Assembly (NCBI GenBank): GCA_937873135.1 | Contig: CALMVQ010000161.1 | Location: 1-64,000 of the forward strand | Reading direction: 5' to 3' | Length of the DNA: 64,000 nucleotides | Origin: an uncultured Scytonema sp. | GTDB taxonomy: Bacteria; Cyanobacteriota; Cyanobacteriia; Cyanobacteriales; Nostocaceae | Shown: positions 18,474-26,447 of the stretch, piece by piece | Position numbering within the stretch: the stretch's first letter is position 1 | How the letters are laid out: each line of letters begins with the position of its first letter | Position numbers and translations under genes: made by a program | The notes under the pieces: model-generated | The model's database searches: none | The model's input: the letters and a program-made list of their open reading frames with translations, nothing else | Told to the model about the DNA's origin: nothing

Positions 18474-20705
18474 GTGATGCGAAGCAGTCTAAGTCCCCAT
18501 GTAAATCCAGTGGTTGAAGCTGAAGAACCGGGTTACGGGCAACTGTTTGCGGTACTAATACGCAGATTTCCTTGGTTTCTATTAGTATTTTTACTTTGTG
18601 TTGCGACCGGAGGGTTCATAGGTAAAAAGACGCATCCCACCTATAAAAGCTCCATGCAGTTGCTAGTAGAACCTAATTATCAAGGTAAGAAAGAAGGCTC
18701 TGGGACAGAAACTCAGTTTACCGATCCTAATGTTCAAATAGATACTGCAACTCTACTCAATGTGATGCAGAGTTCTCGGATTTTGCAACAAGCAGTTAAT
18801 AAACTGAAGTCTGAATATCCAGATATGACGGTGGGTAGGCTGAAACAATCTTTGGTGTTGACTCAAATTAAGACTAAAGAAGATGGTGTATCCACTAAAA
18901 TATTTCAAGTGGATTATACTGATAAAGATCCCATCAAGACACGAAGAGTATTAGACGCAATTCGGCAAGTTTATTTAACTGACAACACCCAACAGCAAAG
19001 TGAGCGGATAAAAAAAGGTCTTTTTGTTGTTACCGAGCAGTTAGCAGGCGCAAATGATGATGTTAATAAGGCAGAACAAAACCTACAACGGTTTCGTAGA
19101 TCGCAGAATGTCATTGATCCAGACTCACAGGTAAGAGATTTAGAACAACAGCTCAATACTATTGTGCAGGAGCGACGTGCAACTCATTCTCAATATGAGG
19201 AGGCTGTAGCTCGCTACAAGTCCTTAAGGCAACAACTTCAAAGCGATCCAAAGACGGCTCTGGTTGCAGCTCGTCTAACGCAGTCCAGTCGTTACCAAGG
19301 TTTGCTCAACGAAATCCAAAAAACAGAACTGCTTCTAGCACAAGCCCGTTTAACTTTAACTGATGAACACCCTACCGTACAAAAACTGATCGACCAACTT
19401 CAAAGACAGAAGCAATTGTTGCAGCAAGAGCAACAGCGGACTTTGGGTGTAGAGGCTTCTGAATTAAACAATCAAGGACAGTCTCTCCTACAACAAGGAC
19501 AAAAAAGCCAAATTGATCTCACCCTTTCTGCTCAGCTTGTGGACACAGACACAACTCAACGCGCTTTAATAGCTCGCGATCAAGTGCTGGCAAAGAAAGA
19601 GCAAGAGTACCGCAACGAACTCAAACGATACCCAGCTTTGTTAGCTGAGTATAGTCGCTTAAAACCACAGGTGGATCAAGGTAATCTGAGGTTGCAGGAT
19701 TTAAAGAAAAATGAGCAAATATTGCGCCAGGAACTTGCTAAAGGCGGCTATAACTGGCAGATTGAGGAAGAACCTCAACTTGGTACCTATTTAGGTCCCG
19801 ATATTAAGCAGAACGTGTTGTTGGGTGCGGTTGTTGGATTAATGTTAGGAGGTATTGCTGCCTTTGTGCGAGAAGCATCTGATGATTCAGTTCATACCAC
19901 GGCTGAGTTGGAGAAGCAGTCTTCTTTACCACTATTGGGAGCGACTCCCAAATTGCCAGTTGGCAAACCTAGAGAACCAATGATCAAGTTGCCTTTTGGT
20001 AAGCCAGAAGTGCTTTCTCCTTGGACAATTCAAGTACTGCAATCTCCTCCACGTTGGGAATCGCTGGATCTGATTTATAAAAATATTGAGCTTCTCAATT
20101 CTGTTTCTGCGCTGAAATCTTTGATGGTGACTTCAGCATTACCAGATGATGGGAAGTCAGCAATGGCATTAGGTTTGGCAATGAGTGCTGCTCGTTTACA
20201 TAAACGAGTACTGCTGATTGATGCCAACTTACGCGAACCTAGCGTACACAAACAACTAAATCTTCCCAACGAACAGGGGCTTTCAACTATACTCGCTAGT
20301 GATATCAATCTTCCCAACCAGATTAGCATTCAATCTTCAGGCTCATCATATATCGATATTTTGACTGCCGGACCACAGCCTGCTGACCCAGCTCATCTGT
20401 TAAGTTCTCCTCGTATGGGGCAATTAATCGCCGGATTTGAGGATAACTATGATTTGGTTATCGTCGATGCTCCTCCAGTCATCGGCTTGGTTGATGCTAT
20501 GCTCACAGGATCCTATTGTCGTAGCGTAGTGCTGGTGGCAAGTATTGGTAGGGTAACCCGAAGTCAACTGACACAAGCGACAGCTATGCTCAGCAAGTTA
20601 AACTTAATTGGAGTTGTGGCAAACGGAGTCTCAAATTCTAGTAGTACTTATGTACCCTACGCGAAACAACACCGATTTGCACTGCAACAAGCTGTGGAAA
20701 AATAG
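18474..20705 (+). CDS. polysaccharide biosynthesis tyrosine autokinase (Wzc/GumC-like)
   Basis: 743 aa. A Wzz-type chain-length domain has membrane segments near 30-48 and 445-465 around a long coiled-coil periplasmic region. The cytoplasmic C-terminal third is a BY-kinase: Walker A ALPDDGKSA with Lys561, Walker A' LLIDANLREP with Asp583, and Walker B LVIVDAPP with Asp665. The second acidic residue normally in Walker A' (DxD) is Asn585 here, and the C-terminal tail has only two Tyr (STYVPYAK) instead of a Tyr-rich cluster. It would control polymer length and export. GTG at 18474 is preceded at 7 nt by AAGGAT; ATG at 18477 is the alternative. Confidence 0.88.
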   Translation: MMRSSLSPHVNPVVEAEEPGYGQLFAVLIRRFPWFLLVFLLCVATGGFIGKKTHPTYKSSMQLLVEPNYQGKKEGSGTETQFTDPNVQIDTATLLNVMQSSRILQQAVNKLKSEYPDMTVGRLKQSLVLTQIKTKEDGVSTKIFQVDYTDKDPIKTRRVLDAIRQVYLTDNTQQQSERIKKGLFVVTEQLAGANDDVNKAEQNLQRFRRSQNVIDPDSQVRDLEQQLNTIVQERRATHSQYEEAVARYKSLRQQLQSDPKTALVAARLTQSSRYQGLLNEIQKTELLLAQARLTLTDEHPTVQKLIDQLQRQKQLLQQEQQRTLGVEASELNNQGQSLLQQGQKSQIDLTLSAQLVDTDTTQRALIARDQVLAKKEQEYRNELKRYPALLAEYSRLKPQVDQGNLRLQDLKKNEQILRQELAKGGYNWQIEEEPQLGTYLGPDIKQNVLLGAVVGLMLGGIAAFVREASDDSVHTTAELEKQSSLPLLGATPKLPVGKPREPMIKLPFGKPEVLSPWTIQVLQSPPRWESLDLIYKNIELLNSVSALKSLMVTSALPDDGKSAMALGLAMSAARLHKRVLLIDANLREPSVHKQLNLPNEQGLSTILASDINLPNQISIQSSGSSYIDILTAGPQPADPAHLLSSPRMGQLIAGFEDNYDLVIVDAPPVIGLVDAMLTGSYCRSVVLVASIGRVTRSQLTQATAMLSKLNLIGVVANGVSNSSSTYVPYAKQHRFALQQAVEK

Positions 20706-20828
20706 TTAGATTATTCCCAAAACGTCTGTTAAGCCAATCCCCTGAATCAAGTGCGGGAATTTTGTCTTAACTTCTATTTCAAGAAACACTCGTGACAAAC
20801 TTGGATTTTGCATAAAATATCTCGGTAT

Positions 20829-20866
20829 GCTTCCCTCTCAGCGTCTAAAGACGCTGAGAGGGAAGC
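20829..20866. repeat. perfect 17-bp hairpin after the autokinase gene
   Basis: Arms 20829-20845 (GCTTCCCTCTCAGCGTC) and 20850-20866 are exact complements around a 4-nt loop TAAA. It begins 123 bp after the autokinase stop. A second small hairpin GGCGAT/ATCGCC follows within 10 bp. The pair could terminate the upstream transcript, but no proper T-run follows the long stem, so a transposon end is also possible. Confidence 0.65.
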
Positions 20867-22172
20867 AACTCGGGCGATTTTTATCGCCATGGTATTTATG
20901 CTACAATAGAAGCGCAAGTAGGAATAATCAACTACGTGTTGAACCATACCCTAGTAAGATGAAATCCCGGCTACTTAGTACGTGCATAGAGGCACAACAC
21001 AAAATGAGCTTGCAATGGCAGGGTGGGGAGCGTACCGGACTGGCATAGTGTTGAACTCACTACAAGATTTAAAAACCTAACCGTAGTTAAGGGTCTTAAA
21101 CGAAACAAAAATGGGGCATCCTTGTTTGATTGATCTGTCTCGGCAACACGAGTCGAGTTAGGTAGAAGGATGCCCCATTTTCGTCGGAGACATGCAAAGG
21201 ACTGCACTGAAAGTAGACGCAAGGGAACAACTGAGGAGGAGATATGACTAAGCACCGGAGATGTGTTCCAGGGTAAACAGGATATTAAGACTGAAAAGCC
21301 TTAAGAATCTCCGCTCCTTTAACACCGGAGAGTGTCAAAAAGCAACACGGTTTTCTGTTAGCTGCGAAAAGCTCCCCACTCCACGCTCCTTGCACACCAG
21401 TCGCGGTGAGTTCGGGCACCGTCAAGATTCATACACGCTACTGGTATCCCTTAAAAATGCTATCCATTAGTCACATCTTTTTTTGTTTAGGAAAAATGTA
21501 GCGGCAGACGCAAGCGACTACGACGCTTAGATATAGAATTATCTGCTGGATATTGATTTTTATGGATCTTCCTAAGAGTGTAAATCAACAATATAGAACT
21601 GATCGCCTACAGCGCTCCTATTTGAGACAGTTGCCCAGATGTACCCAATCCACACAATGTAGTCAAACTACCAGAAAACCTATTTAAGTATCTTTATATA
21701 AAATTAGATATTTTTTATACATATTTACTATAAAAGAAAGTAGGGCAAACATCTACAGGAATATTCTCAAAAAGGGATTTCTTGTAAATCTAACTTAAAG
21801 AGTAATTTTTTATGATGATACAAATAATGTGTTTCTATTATTGTATAATTTTTTAGTTGATTAAAGAATTTAGCTTTTTCTGCCGCTCGCAGCCTAACTT
21901 TTAAATAACTATTAATTATGAACAAGAAGCTTAGTAAGTCTTTCTACTGCTTCAGGGTTCATGAGAACTTAATATTTTTTTGAGAAAAGCACTTACTATT
22001 TAAAGAGTAAATAAAGAATTTATATAAGCAAGTGAATGTTTCTACTGGGTCTTCTATCCTAGATATTAACGACCCAAGCACACAAACATGTATACAGTAA
22101 CAGGGATATTTAGTTTTCTCTAAAAAACATCATTTTTTTAACCTGATTGTAAATCTCTAAAATGGTAAATCC
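20867..22172. other. long gene-free region upstream of hepC
   Basis: About 1.3 kb with no convincing gene. It includes the inverted repeat at 21108-21181. Near 21170-21275 two tiny overlapping frames appear (25 and 10 codons; the second preceded by GAGGAGG), but neither resembles a known protein. From about 21480 on, the DNA becomes strongly AT-rich, as expected for a regulated promoter region. Part of this spacer may be decayed mobile DNA; I cannot name the element. Confidence 0.4.
21108..21181. repeat. 16-bp inverted repeat with 42-nt loop
   Basis: AAAATGGGGCATCCTT at 21108-21123 is exactly complementary to 21166-21181. The loop contains a minor CTCG/CGAG stem. The layout (AT-ending GC-rich arms around a 40-60 nt loop) resembles 55539-55627 in form though not in sequence. 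It is probably a miniature element or the end of a lost insertion sequence. Confidence 0.6.
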
Positions 22173-22206
22173 GAAAGATGTGCAAAGGATTTAGAAAGAT
22201 GTGCAA
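22173..22206 (+). promoter_or_regulatory. 13-bp direct repeat upstream of hepC (candidate operator)
   Basis: GAAAGATGTGCAA occurs exactly twice, at 22173-22185 and 22194-22206, with starts 21 bp apart, i.e. two helical turns. The repeats end about 145 bp before the hepC ATG. Same-face tandem sites of this sort are typical of response regulators or other dimeric activators. No named regulator is claimed. Confidence 0.45.
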
Positions 22207-22351
22207 TTATTTTTAGGGATAGTTATATTACATTTCTTGTGTTCTCTACTCAATGATCTTTTGCTTTTGAAATTAACATGGGGAAGATTCCCAACAAATT
22301 GACATTGAATATTGGGTGTGCATTCTACAACTTTATGAGTTCAAATACATT

Positions 22352-23176
22352 ATGACAACCTCAATAATTCCTACTTTACAGACTTACTACAATCTTGAGC
22401 AGCAACACCAAGATAATCCCTCTGCATACTGCACGCTTCAGTGGCGACGGGGTCAGTTGTTGGTGAGTACTCCTGGAGAAGTGAAACAGCCGTATTTACC
22501 TTCCCTCGATCAAGAGCAATTGTTAGTTGAGTGCTTAAAAAATTCTCCAGTAACCTTAGTTCGGATAGATCCTCGTATTGGTGAAGCGAAGCTCAAGTTG
22601 TGGGTAGACGCTTGTGTACAAGCCTCGAAGCCAGTATTCCTACGTATACCCACTGCTAATAAATCAAAAAATAATCTACTCTTAACTTGGTTGAAAAGGC
22701 TTATTGACTGGATCTTTGCTCTAGCGTTTCTACTAGCAGTAAGTCCAGTGATGCTAGTATTAGTTTTGCTAATGCGCGTTTACTCCCCTGGTTCACTTTT
22801 TTTATTTGATTGGCATGTTGGAGCGCGGGGTAAACTTTTTCGAGTGATGAAGTTTCGCACAACTGTAGTGGATGGAAAACACCATAAACCTGAAGTAACC
22901 AAACATTACAATAATTTATTAAATAGCGAAAACCACCAGAAGACTACACAGCTAGGACGTTGGATGCGTAAGTCCGGTTTGGACACTCTGCCTCAGTTAT
23001 TCAATGTCATCCGAGGTGAAATGAGTTTATTGGGACCTAGTTGCTGTACTTTGAAAGATGCAGTGCAGCTAACTTTAGAAGAGCAACGACAATTAAATGC
23101 ACTACCTGGTGTGACAAGTCTATGGCAGGTAAAGGCACAATCGAATATGTTAGATCTAGATAGCCAAGCTCTTTAA
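22352..23176 (+). CDS. hepC: heterocyst envelope polysaccharide glycosyltransferase HepC, C-terminally short
   Basis: About 274 aa from ATG 22352; the frame also has an ATG at 22316, but homology begins later. HepC belongs to the bacterial sugar transferase family (PF02397) that loads a sugar-1-phosphate onto a lipid carrier. Visible: a long N-terminal extension typical of HepC, one membrane segment LIDWIFALAFLLAVSPVMLV, VGARGKLFRVMKFRTTV, GRWMRKSGLDTLPQLFNV and GEMSLLGPS. The protein stops at SNMLDLDSQAL, about 30 residues before the usual C-terminal WSLxxDLxxLxxT...GAY region. An IscB-type omega RNA begins about 90 bp later, so an insertion probably cost the end. Activity is uncertain. Confidence 0.85.
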   Translation: MTTSIIPTLQTYYNLEQQHQDNPSAYCTLQWRRGQLLVSTPGEVKQPYLPSLDQEQLLVECLKNSPVTLVRIDPRIGEAKLKLWVDACVQASKPVFLRIPTANKSKNNLLLTWLKRLIDWIFALAFLLAVSPVMLVLVLLMRVYSPGSLFLFDWHVGARGKLFRVMKFRTTVVDGKHHKPEVTKHYNNLLNSENHQKTTQLGRWMRKSGLDTLPQLFNVIRGEMSLLGPSCCTLKDAVQLTLEEQRQLNALPGVTSLWQVKAQSNMLDLDSQAL

Positions 23177-23265
23177 TTGACTTGTGAGGTACGGCCACAC
23201 AGATCTCTCAACAATGAAGAGTTCAACTGGCACTCTATCAGTGATCAGCAATCACCTAATTCATG

Positions 23266-23537
23266 AGCATAGGTCAGCAACCCCGCTCTGAAGAGACGGG
23301 GCATCAAGCAAGCGCTTTGAAGTCTCTGATATTCAGGAATAAGCTGACCCGACGGTTTAGGCAAGTCCTAAGCAGCCGATACGAGCAAGTGTTCCAGTTC
23401 ACACCTACGAATGCACAGCCAGTTTGTAGCTCTGTAATCGAACAGTTAACTAGGCGTAGAAGGTTAAACCAGTGCTGTTTGAAAAGTACCGACTCGTATC
23501 AACGTCTAGGCTAACATCACCCGTAAGGAGGGACTTT
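23266..23537 (+). ncRNA. IscB-associated omega RNA (HEARO RNA)
   Basis: Directly upstream of the iscB start stub, where IscB omega RNAs lie. Helices seen: GGTCAGC 23272-23278 with GCTGACC 23343-23349; inside it a CCCCG/CGGGG hairpin at about 23281-23301; TTAGG/CCTAA near 23357-23371; long-range GATACGAG 23378-23385 with CTCGTATC 23493-23500; CTACG 23405-23409 with CGTAG 23455-23459. The 3' end AACATCACCCGTAAGGAGGG runs into the ATG, as in HEARO RNAs. The nested, compatible helices argue the RNA is structurally complete though the nuclease gene is not. The guide would come from sequence just 5' of about 23270. The exact 5' end is uncertain. Confidence 0.8.
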
Positions 23538-23648
23538 ATGTCCAAAGTGCTTTTAATCGACACTGATAAACGACCATTAGATCCAATTCATCCAGCCCAA
23601 GCACGACAACTTTTAAGGAATGGTAAAGTAGCAATTTTTTGCAGGTGA
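23538..23648 (+). pseudogene. iscB: iscB remnant, first 36 codons only
   Basis: ATG with a strong GGAGGG 5 nt upstream opens a 36-codon frame beginning MSKVLLIDTDKRPLDPIHP and ending GKVAIFCR. This is the PLMP N-terminal segment of IscB, the HNH/RuvC nuclease of IS200/IS605-type elements, normally around 400 aa or more. Sequence after the stop shows no RuvC or HNH motifs, so nearly the whole gene is missing. It cannot cleave DNA. The preserved start and omega RNA suggest a recent or internally deleted element. Confidence 0.85.
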
Positions 23649-23849
23649 TTGCTGACTACTGATAGCTGAATGCTTAACCATATTATTGATGACAGCTATA
23701 CTGGAGGCTTGTGCTTGCAAACACATTATTCTCGTCCCTGACTCAGAAAAATTTACCTCCATCCTAAGTATAGCATTTGAAAAATTTGTAACATTGTAGT
23801 TCCTATATTAAGTAAATGCACTCTTTAGATTTAAAACAGTTGCTAAATA

Positions 23850-23863
23850 GTATAAAATAATAC
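23850..23863 (+). promoter_or_regulatory. GTA-N8-TAC motif upstream of hepA (NtcA-type)
   Basis: GTATAAAATAATAC matches the NtcA consensus GTA-N8-TAC exactly, 103 bp before the hepA ATG. NtcA is the global nitrogen regulator needed for heterocyst formation. I did not find a clear TAN3T -10 box at the expected 20-24 bp downstream, and this 6-base pattern is expected about 16 times by chance in 64 kb, so the call is tentative. The rest of 23649-23966 is AT-rich and otherwise featureless. Confidence 0.3.
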
Positions 23864-23966
23864 TTACATAGATAGTAGTAATTAATGACTCATCTATCAC
23901 TTGAGAAAAGTTTTTTGTGTGGCAACTGCGGCATATGCCTGCTCAAAGTATTAAGGAAAAATAGTT

Positions 23967-25826
23967 ATGCTTCTCAAATCTCAACCACTAACAAACCTGC
24001 TTAAGAGTATAGTGAAAACTACTAGCTTTTGGCAGAATAACCGCTTAATCTTGCGAGAGTTTAAACACTTTAAAAGAGTTGCCATTTTAGCTGTAATATT
24101 TTCGTTTTTGGCAGCAACATTTGAGGGTGTTACTATTGGATTCCTTATGTCTTTTCTCCAAAGCTTAGCTAATCCTAACGCCGCTCCCATAAAAACTGGA
24201 GTAAGTTGGATTAATACTAATATTTTGGGAATTAATGCATCGCCAGTAAGTCGTTTAATCAGAATATCAGTTCTGATTTTATTAAGTACTTGGATGCGTG
24301 CAGGCTTCAATTATTTTGCACAGATTTATACTGAGTTTAGTCAACTGCATTTGAGCGATCGCCTACGAAAACAGGTTTTTGAACAACTGCAATCTCTACC
24401 GCTAAGTTACTACAATAAAAGTCGATCTGGCGAACTTATTAATACGATAACGACAGAAATTGAAAGGCTAAAACAAGGCTTTAGTGGCGCAGCTTTTATG
24501 TTCACCAGAGGGCTGACAATTATTGTCTATTTAATTTCAATGTTGTTGATATCGTGGCAACTTACAATTATCACAATATTACTATTTTCCCTCATAGCAG
24601 TGGGATTTAAAACGCTTAATGGAAGAGTTAGAGAAGCAAGTTTTAGTACATCAATCGCTAACGGAAATTTTACTTCGACAGCAATAGAATTTATTAGTGG
24701 AATTCGGACAGTTCAGACATTTGGAACTCAGGAGTTTGAACGTAAACGTTACTATGCAGCTAGCGATAAGATAGTAAGCACGTCCGAAAAAGTGACATTG
24801 ATATGGACACTCGTGAAGCCAATTGCTGAAGGAATCTCCACTACCGTTATTATTGGAATGATTATTTTGTCTTTTACTAACCTTATTAGTAGTAAAACAC
24901 CAGAAATTGGTCCTTTACTAACGTTTTTCTTTGTTCTATTTCGTCTTGTACCAATTGCACAAGATGTTAATGGCACATTAACATATTTAAACACCCTACT
25001 AGGTTCAGCAGAGAACATTAAAGAAATTATCAGAACAGATAATAAAACATACTTCCAAAACGGCACAGTTGACTTTAAAGGATTAAAGCAGTCTATAGAC
25101 TTAGTCTCAATCGATTTTGGCTATGACCCCAGTTATCTAGTGATAAATAATGTTACGCTTAGCATCGAACGGGGAAAGATGACAGCATTAGTTGGAGCTT
25201 CTGGTGCTGGGAAAACAACACTCGCTGATTTAATTCCCCGATTTTACGATCCAACAGAAGGAAAAGTTTTCTTTGATGGAATTGATGCAAGGCAATTTGA
25301 AATTAACTCCCTGCGTCACAAGATTGCTGTAGTCAGCCAGGATACATTTATTTTCAATACTTCTGTCTTAAATAATATTGCTTACGGTACGCCAGAGGCA
25401 ACGGAAGCGGAAATTCGAGAAGCGGCTCAGCTTGCGAATGCGTTGGAGTTTATTTTGGAAATGCCCGAAGGTATGGAAACGCGGTTGGGAGATAGAGGAG
25501 TTCGCTTGTCTGGAGGACAACGTCAGCGGATTGCGATCGCTCGCGCCTTACTACGTAACCCAGACATTCTCATTTTGGACGAAGCAACAAGCGCATTAGA
25601 TTCTGTCACGGAGCGATTGATTCAGGAATCCTTAGAAAAGCTTTCTGTAGGTAGAACAGTCATTGCTATTGCTCACAGACTCTCTACAATTGCACAAGCA
25701 GATAAGGTTGTCGTTTTGGAACAGGGCTCTATAGTAGAGCAGGGTAGGTATCAAGAATTACTTGAGCGACGCGGTAAGCTTTGGGAATATCACAAGACAC
25801 AATACGAAGTCGATCAAGTCAGATAA
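23967..25826 (+). CDS. hepA: heterocyst envelope polysaccharide ABC exporter HepA
   Basis: 619 aa type I exporter half-transporter: about six membrane helices in residues 30-340, then a nucleotide-binding domain with Walker A GASGAGKTT (Lys416), signature LSGGQRQRIAIARAL, Walker B ILILDEATSALD (Asp538, Glu539) and switch His in IAIAHRLSTI. It matches HepA, required to build the heterocyst polysaccharide layer, presumably by flipping or exporting a saccharide-lipid. All catalytic motifs are intact. AAGGA lies about 10 nt before the ATG. The hepC-hepA spacing is enlarged to about 790 bp by the IscB element remnant. Confidence 0.9.
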   Translation: MLLKSQPLTNLLKSIVKTTSFWQNNRLILREFKHFKRVAILAVIFSFLAATFEGVTIGFLMSFLQSLANPNAAPIKTGVSWINTNILGINASPVSRLIRISVLILLSTWMRAGFNYFAQIYTEFSQLHLSDRLRKQVFEQLQSLPLSYYNKSRSGELINTITTEIERLKQGFSGAAFMFTRGLTIIVYLISMLLISWQLTIITILLFSLIAVGFKTLNGRVREASFSTSIANGNFTSTAIEFISGIRTVQTFGTQEFERKRYYAASDKIVSTSEKVTLIWTLVKPIAEGISTTVIIGMIILSFTNLISSKTPEIGPLLTFFFVLFRLVPIAQDVNGTLTYLNTLLGSAENIKEIIRTDNKTYFQNGTVDFKGLKQSIDLVSIDFGYDPSYLVINNVTLSIERGKMTALVGASGAGKTTLADLIPRFYDPTEGKVFFDGIDARQFEINSLRHKIAVVSQDTFIFNTSVLNNIAYGTPEATEAEIREAAQLANALEFILEMPEGMETRLGDRGVRLSGGQRQRIAIARALLRNPDILILDEATSALDSVTERLIQESLEKLSVGRTVIAIAHRLSTIAQADKVVVLEQGSIVEQGRYQELLERRGKLWEYHKTQYEVDQVR

Positions 25827-25854
25827 ATAAACCCAACAGAACTATTTAGCTTGC

Positions 25855-25913
25855 CCCGATAGAAGCCCCACACCATACTACTCTTAGTAGTTGGTGTCGG
25901 GATGAATATCGGG
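25855..25913. repeat. imperfect palindrome just after hepA
   Basis: Outer arms CCCGATA 25855-25861 and TATCGGG 25907-25913. Inside, ACACCA-T-ACTACT pairs with AGTAGTTGGTGT (25870-25882 with 25886-25897) around CTT, with a single bulged T at 25876. A hairpin with a bulged T is the sort of subterminal structure recognised by IS200/IS605 TnpA, and a tnpB relic lies nearby. It could also act as the hepA terminator, though no T-run follows. Confidence 0.6.
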
Positions 25914-25984
25914 ACAAAAACGGTGCGGCTCCTAACCATCTTTTTGCACAGCAAAAACCGGGCAGGAGCCAGCACCGTTTTTGT
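25914..25984. repeat. long inverted repeat overlapping the RHH gene end
   Basis: ACAAAAACGGTGCGGCTCCT (25914-25933) pairs with 25964-25984 over 20 bp with one bulged base. It directly abuts the previous palindrome. On the minus strand it covers the last ~17 codons and stop of the small RHH gene, so that protein's tail is encoded by the repeat, and the RNA would fold there. Read on the plus strand it is a second strong hairpin after hepA. Confidence 0.65.
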
Positions 25985-26120
25985 CTATATCCGTACTTGG
26001 TAACGAGTCAATGAAGTCTTCAAGTATATGCGTCATCGTCGTATCTTTTTTCGCCGCATATAACCTTAATTTATTGAGCCTGCGTTCTGATATCCGTAAA
26101 TTCAATGCTTTATTTTTCAT
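25932..26120 (-). CDS. ribbon-helix-helix (CopG-like) DNA-binding protein
   Basis: 62 aa. The first ~45 residues fit a ribbon-helix-helix fold: a beta strand KALNLRISERRLNKL, then helices LYAAKKDTT and THILEDFIDSL. Such small proteins serve as antitoxins or as repressors in mobile elements. The tail from about residue 46 lies in an inverted repeat and probably is not original. A near-consensus promoter (26151-26179) and GAGTAGG before the ATG support expression. It is divergent from a tnpB relic 65 bp away, so it is likely the regulator of that lost element. I see no toxin gene partner. Confidence 0.6.
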   Translation of the reverse strand: MKNKALNLRISERRLNKLRLYAAKKDTTMTHILEDFIDSLPSTDIDKNGAGSCPVFAVQKDG

Positions 26121-26150
26121 GATGCCTACTCAACGTCTTTACTTCATGAT

Positions 26151-26179
26151 AGTATATAGACAGGAAATAAAAAGGTCAA
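26151..26179 (-). promoter_or_regulatory. sigma-70-type promoter for the RHH gene
   Basis: On the minus strand TTGACC (26174-26179) and TATACT (26151-26156) are separated by exactly 17 bp. Transcription would begin about 25 nt before the RHH start codon. The promoter lies in the 65-bp gap between this gene and the divergent tnpB relic. Confidence 0.6.
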
Positions 26180-26185
26180 ATTTCC

Positions 26186-26447
26186 ATGAAAACAACATAC
26201 TAATACCAGTTTTATCCTGATACTCAACAAAAAGAAGAATTAAATGATTGGCTCCGAATCTCTCGGTACTGGTATAACTGTCAATTGGGAGAACGATTTT
26301 CTTGGTGGCAAAATAACCACCTGCAATTACAAGCTTTTCCGCACTGGAAGGAATTATTCCCTAACATATTTGGGAATCGCCCAAATTATTACAATCAAAA
26401 GTTACAACTGCCAGTAATCAAGCAAGATTTGGTGATGGTTGTCCATA
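26186..26447 (+). pseudogene. tnpB: tnpB remnant (IS200/IS605, IS1341 type), N-terminal part
   Basis: From ATG 26186 the frame reads MKTTY, a TAA at 26201, then YQFYPDTQQKEELNDWL, RYWYNCQLGERFSWW and NRPNYYNQKLQLPVIKQDLV. These are the N-terminal hallmarks of cyanobacterial TnpB, the RuvC-like RNA-guided nuclease of IS200/IS605 elements. Resemblance stops near residue 88; the RuvC and zinc-finger regions are absent. The frame then runs on into unrelated sequence and glycosyltransferase debris. Truncated and stop-interrupted, so non-functional. Confidence 0.75.

Noticed and set aside
20971-21470. Overlapping plus- and minus-strand frames of 70-95 codons upstream of hepC
   Set aside because: Low-complexity, Arg- or Ser-rich translations without known motifs; they overlap inverted repeats.
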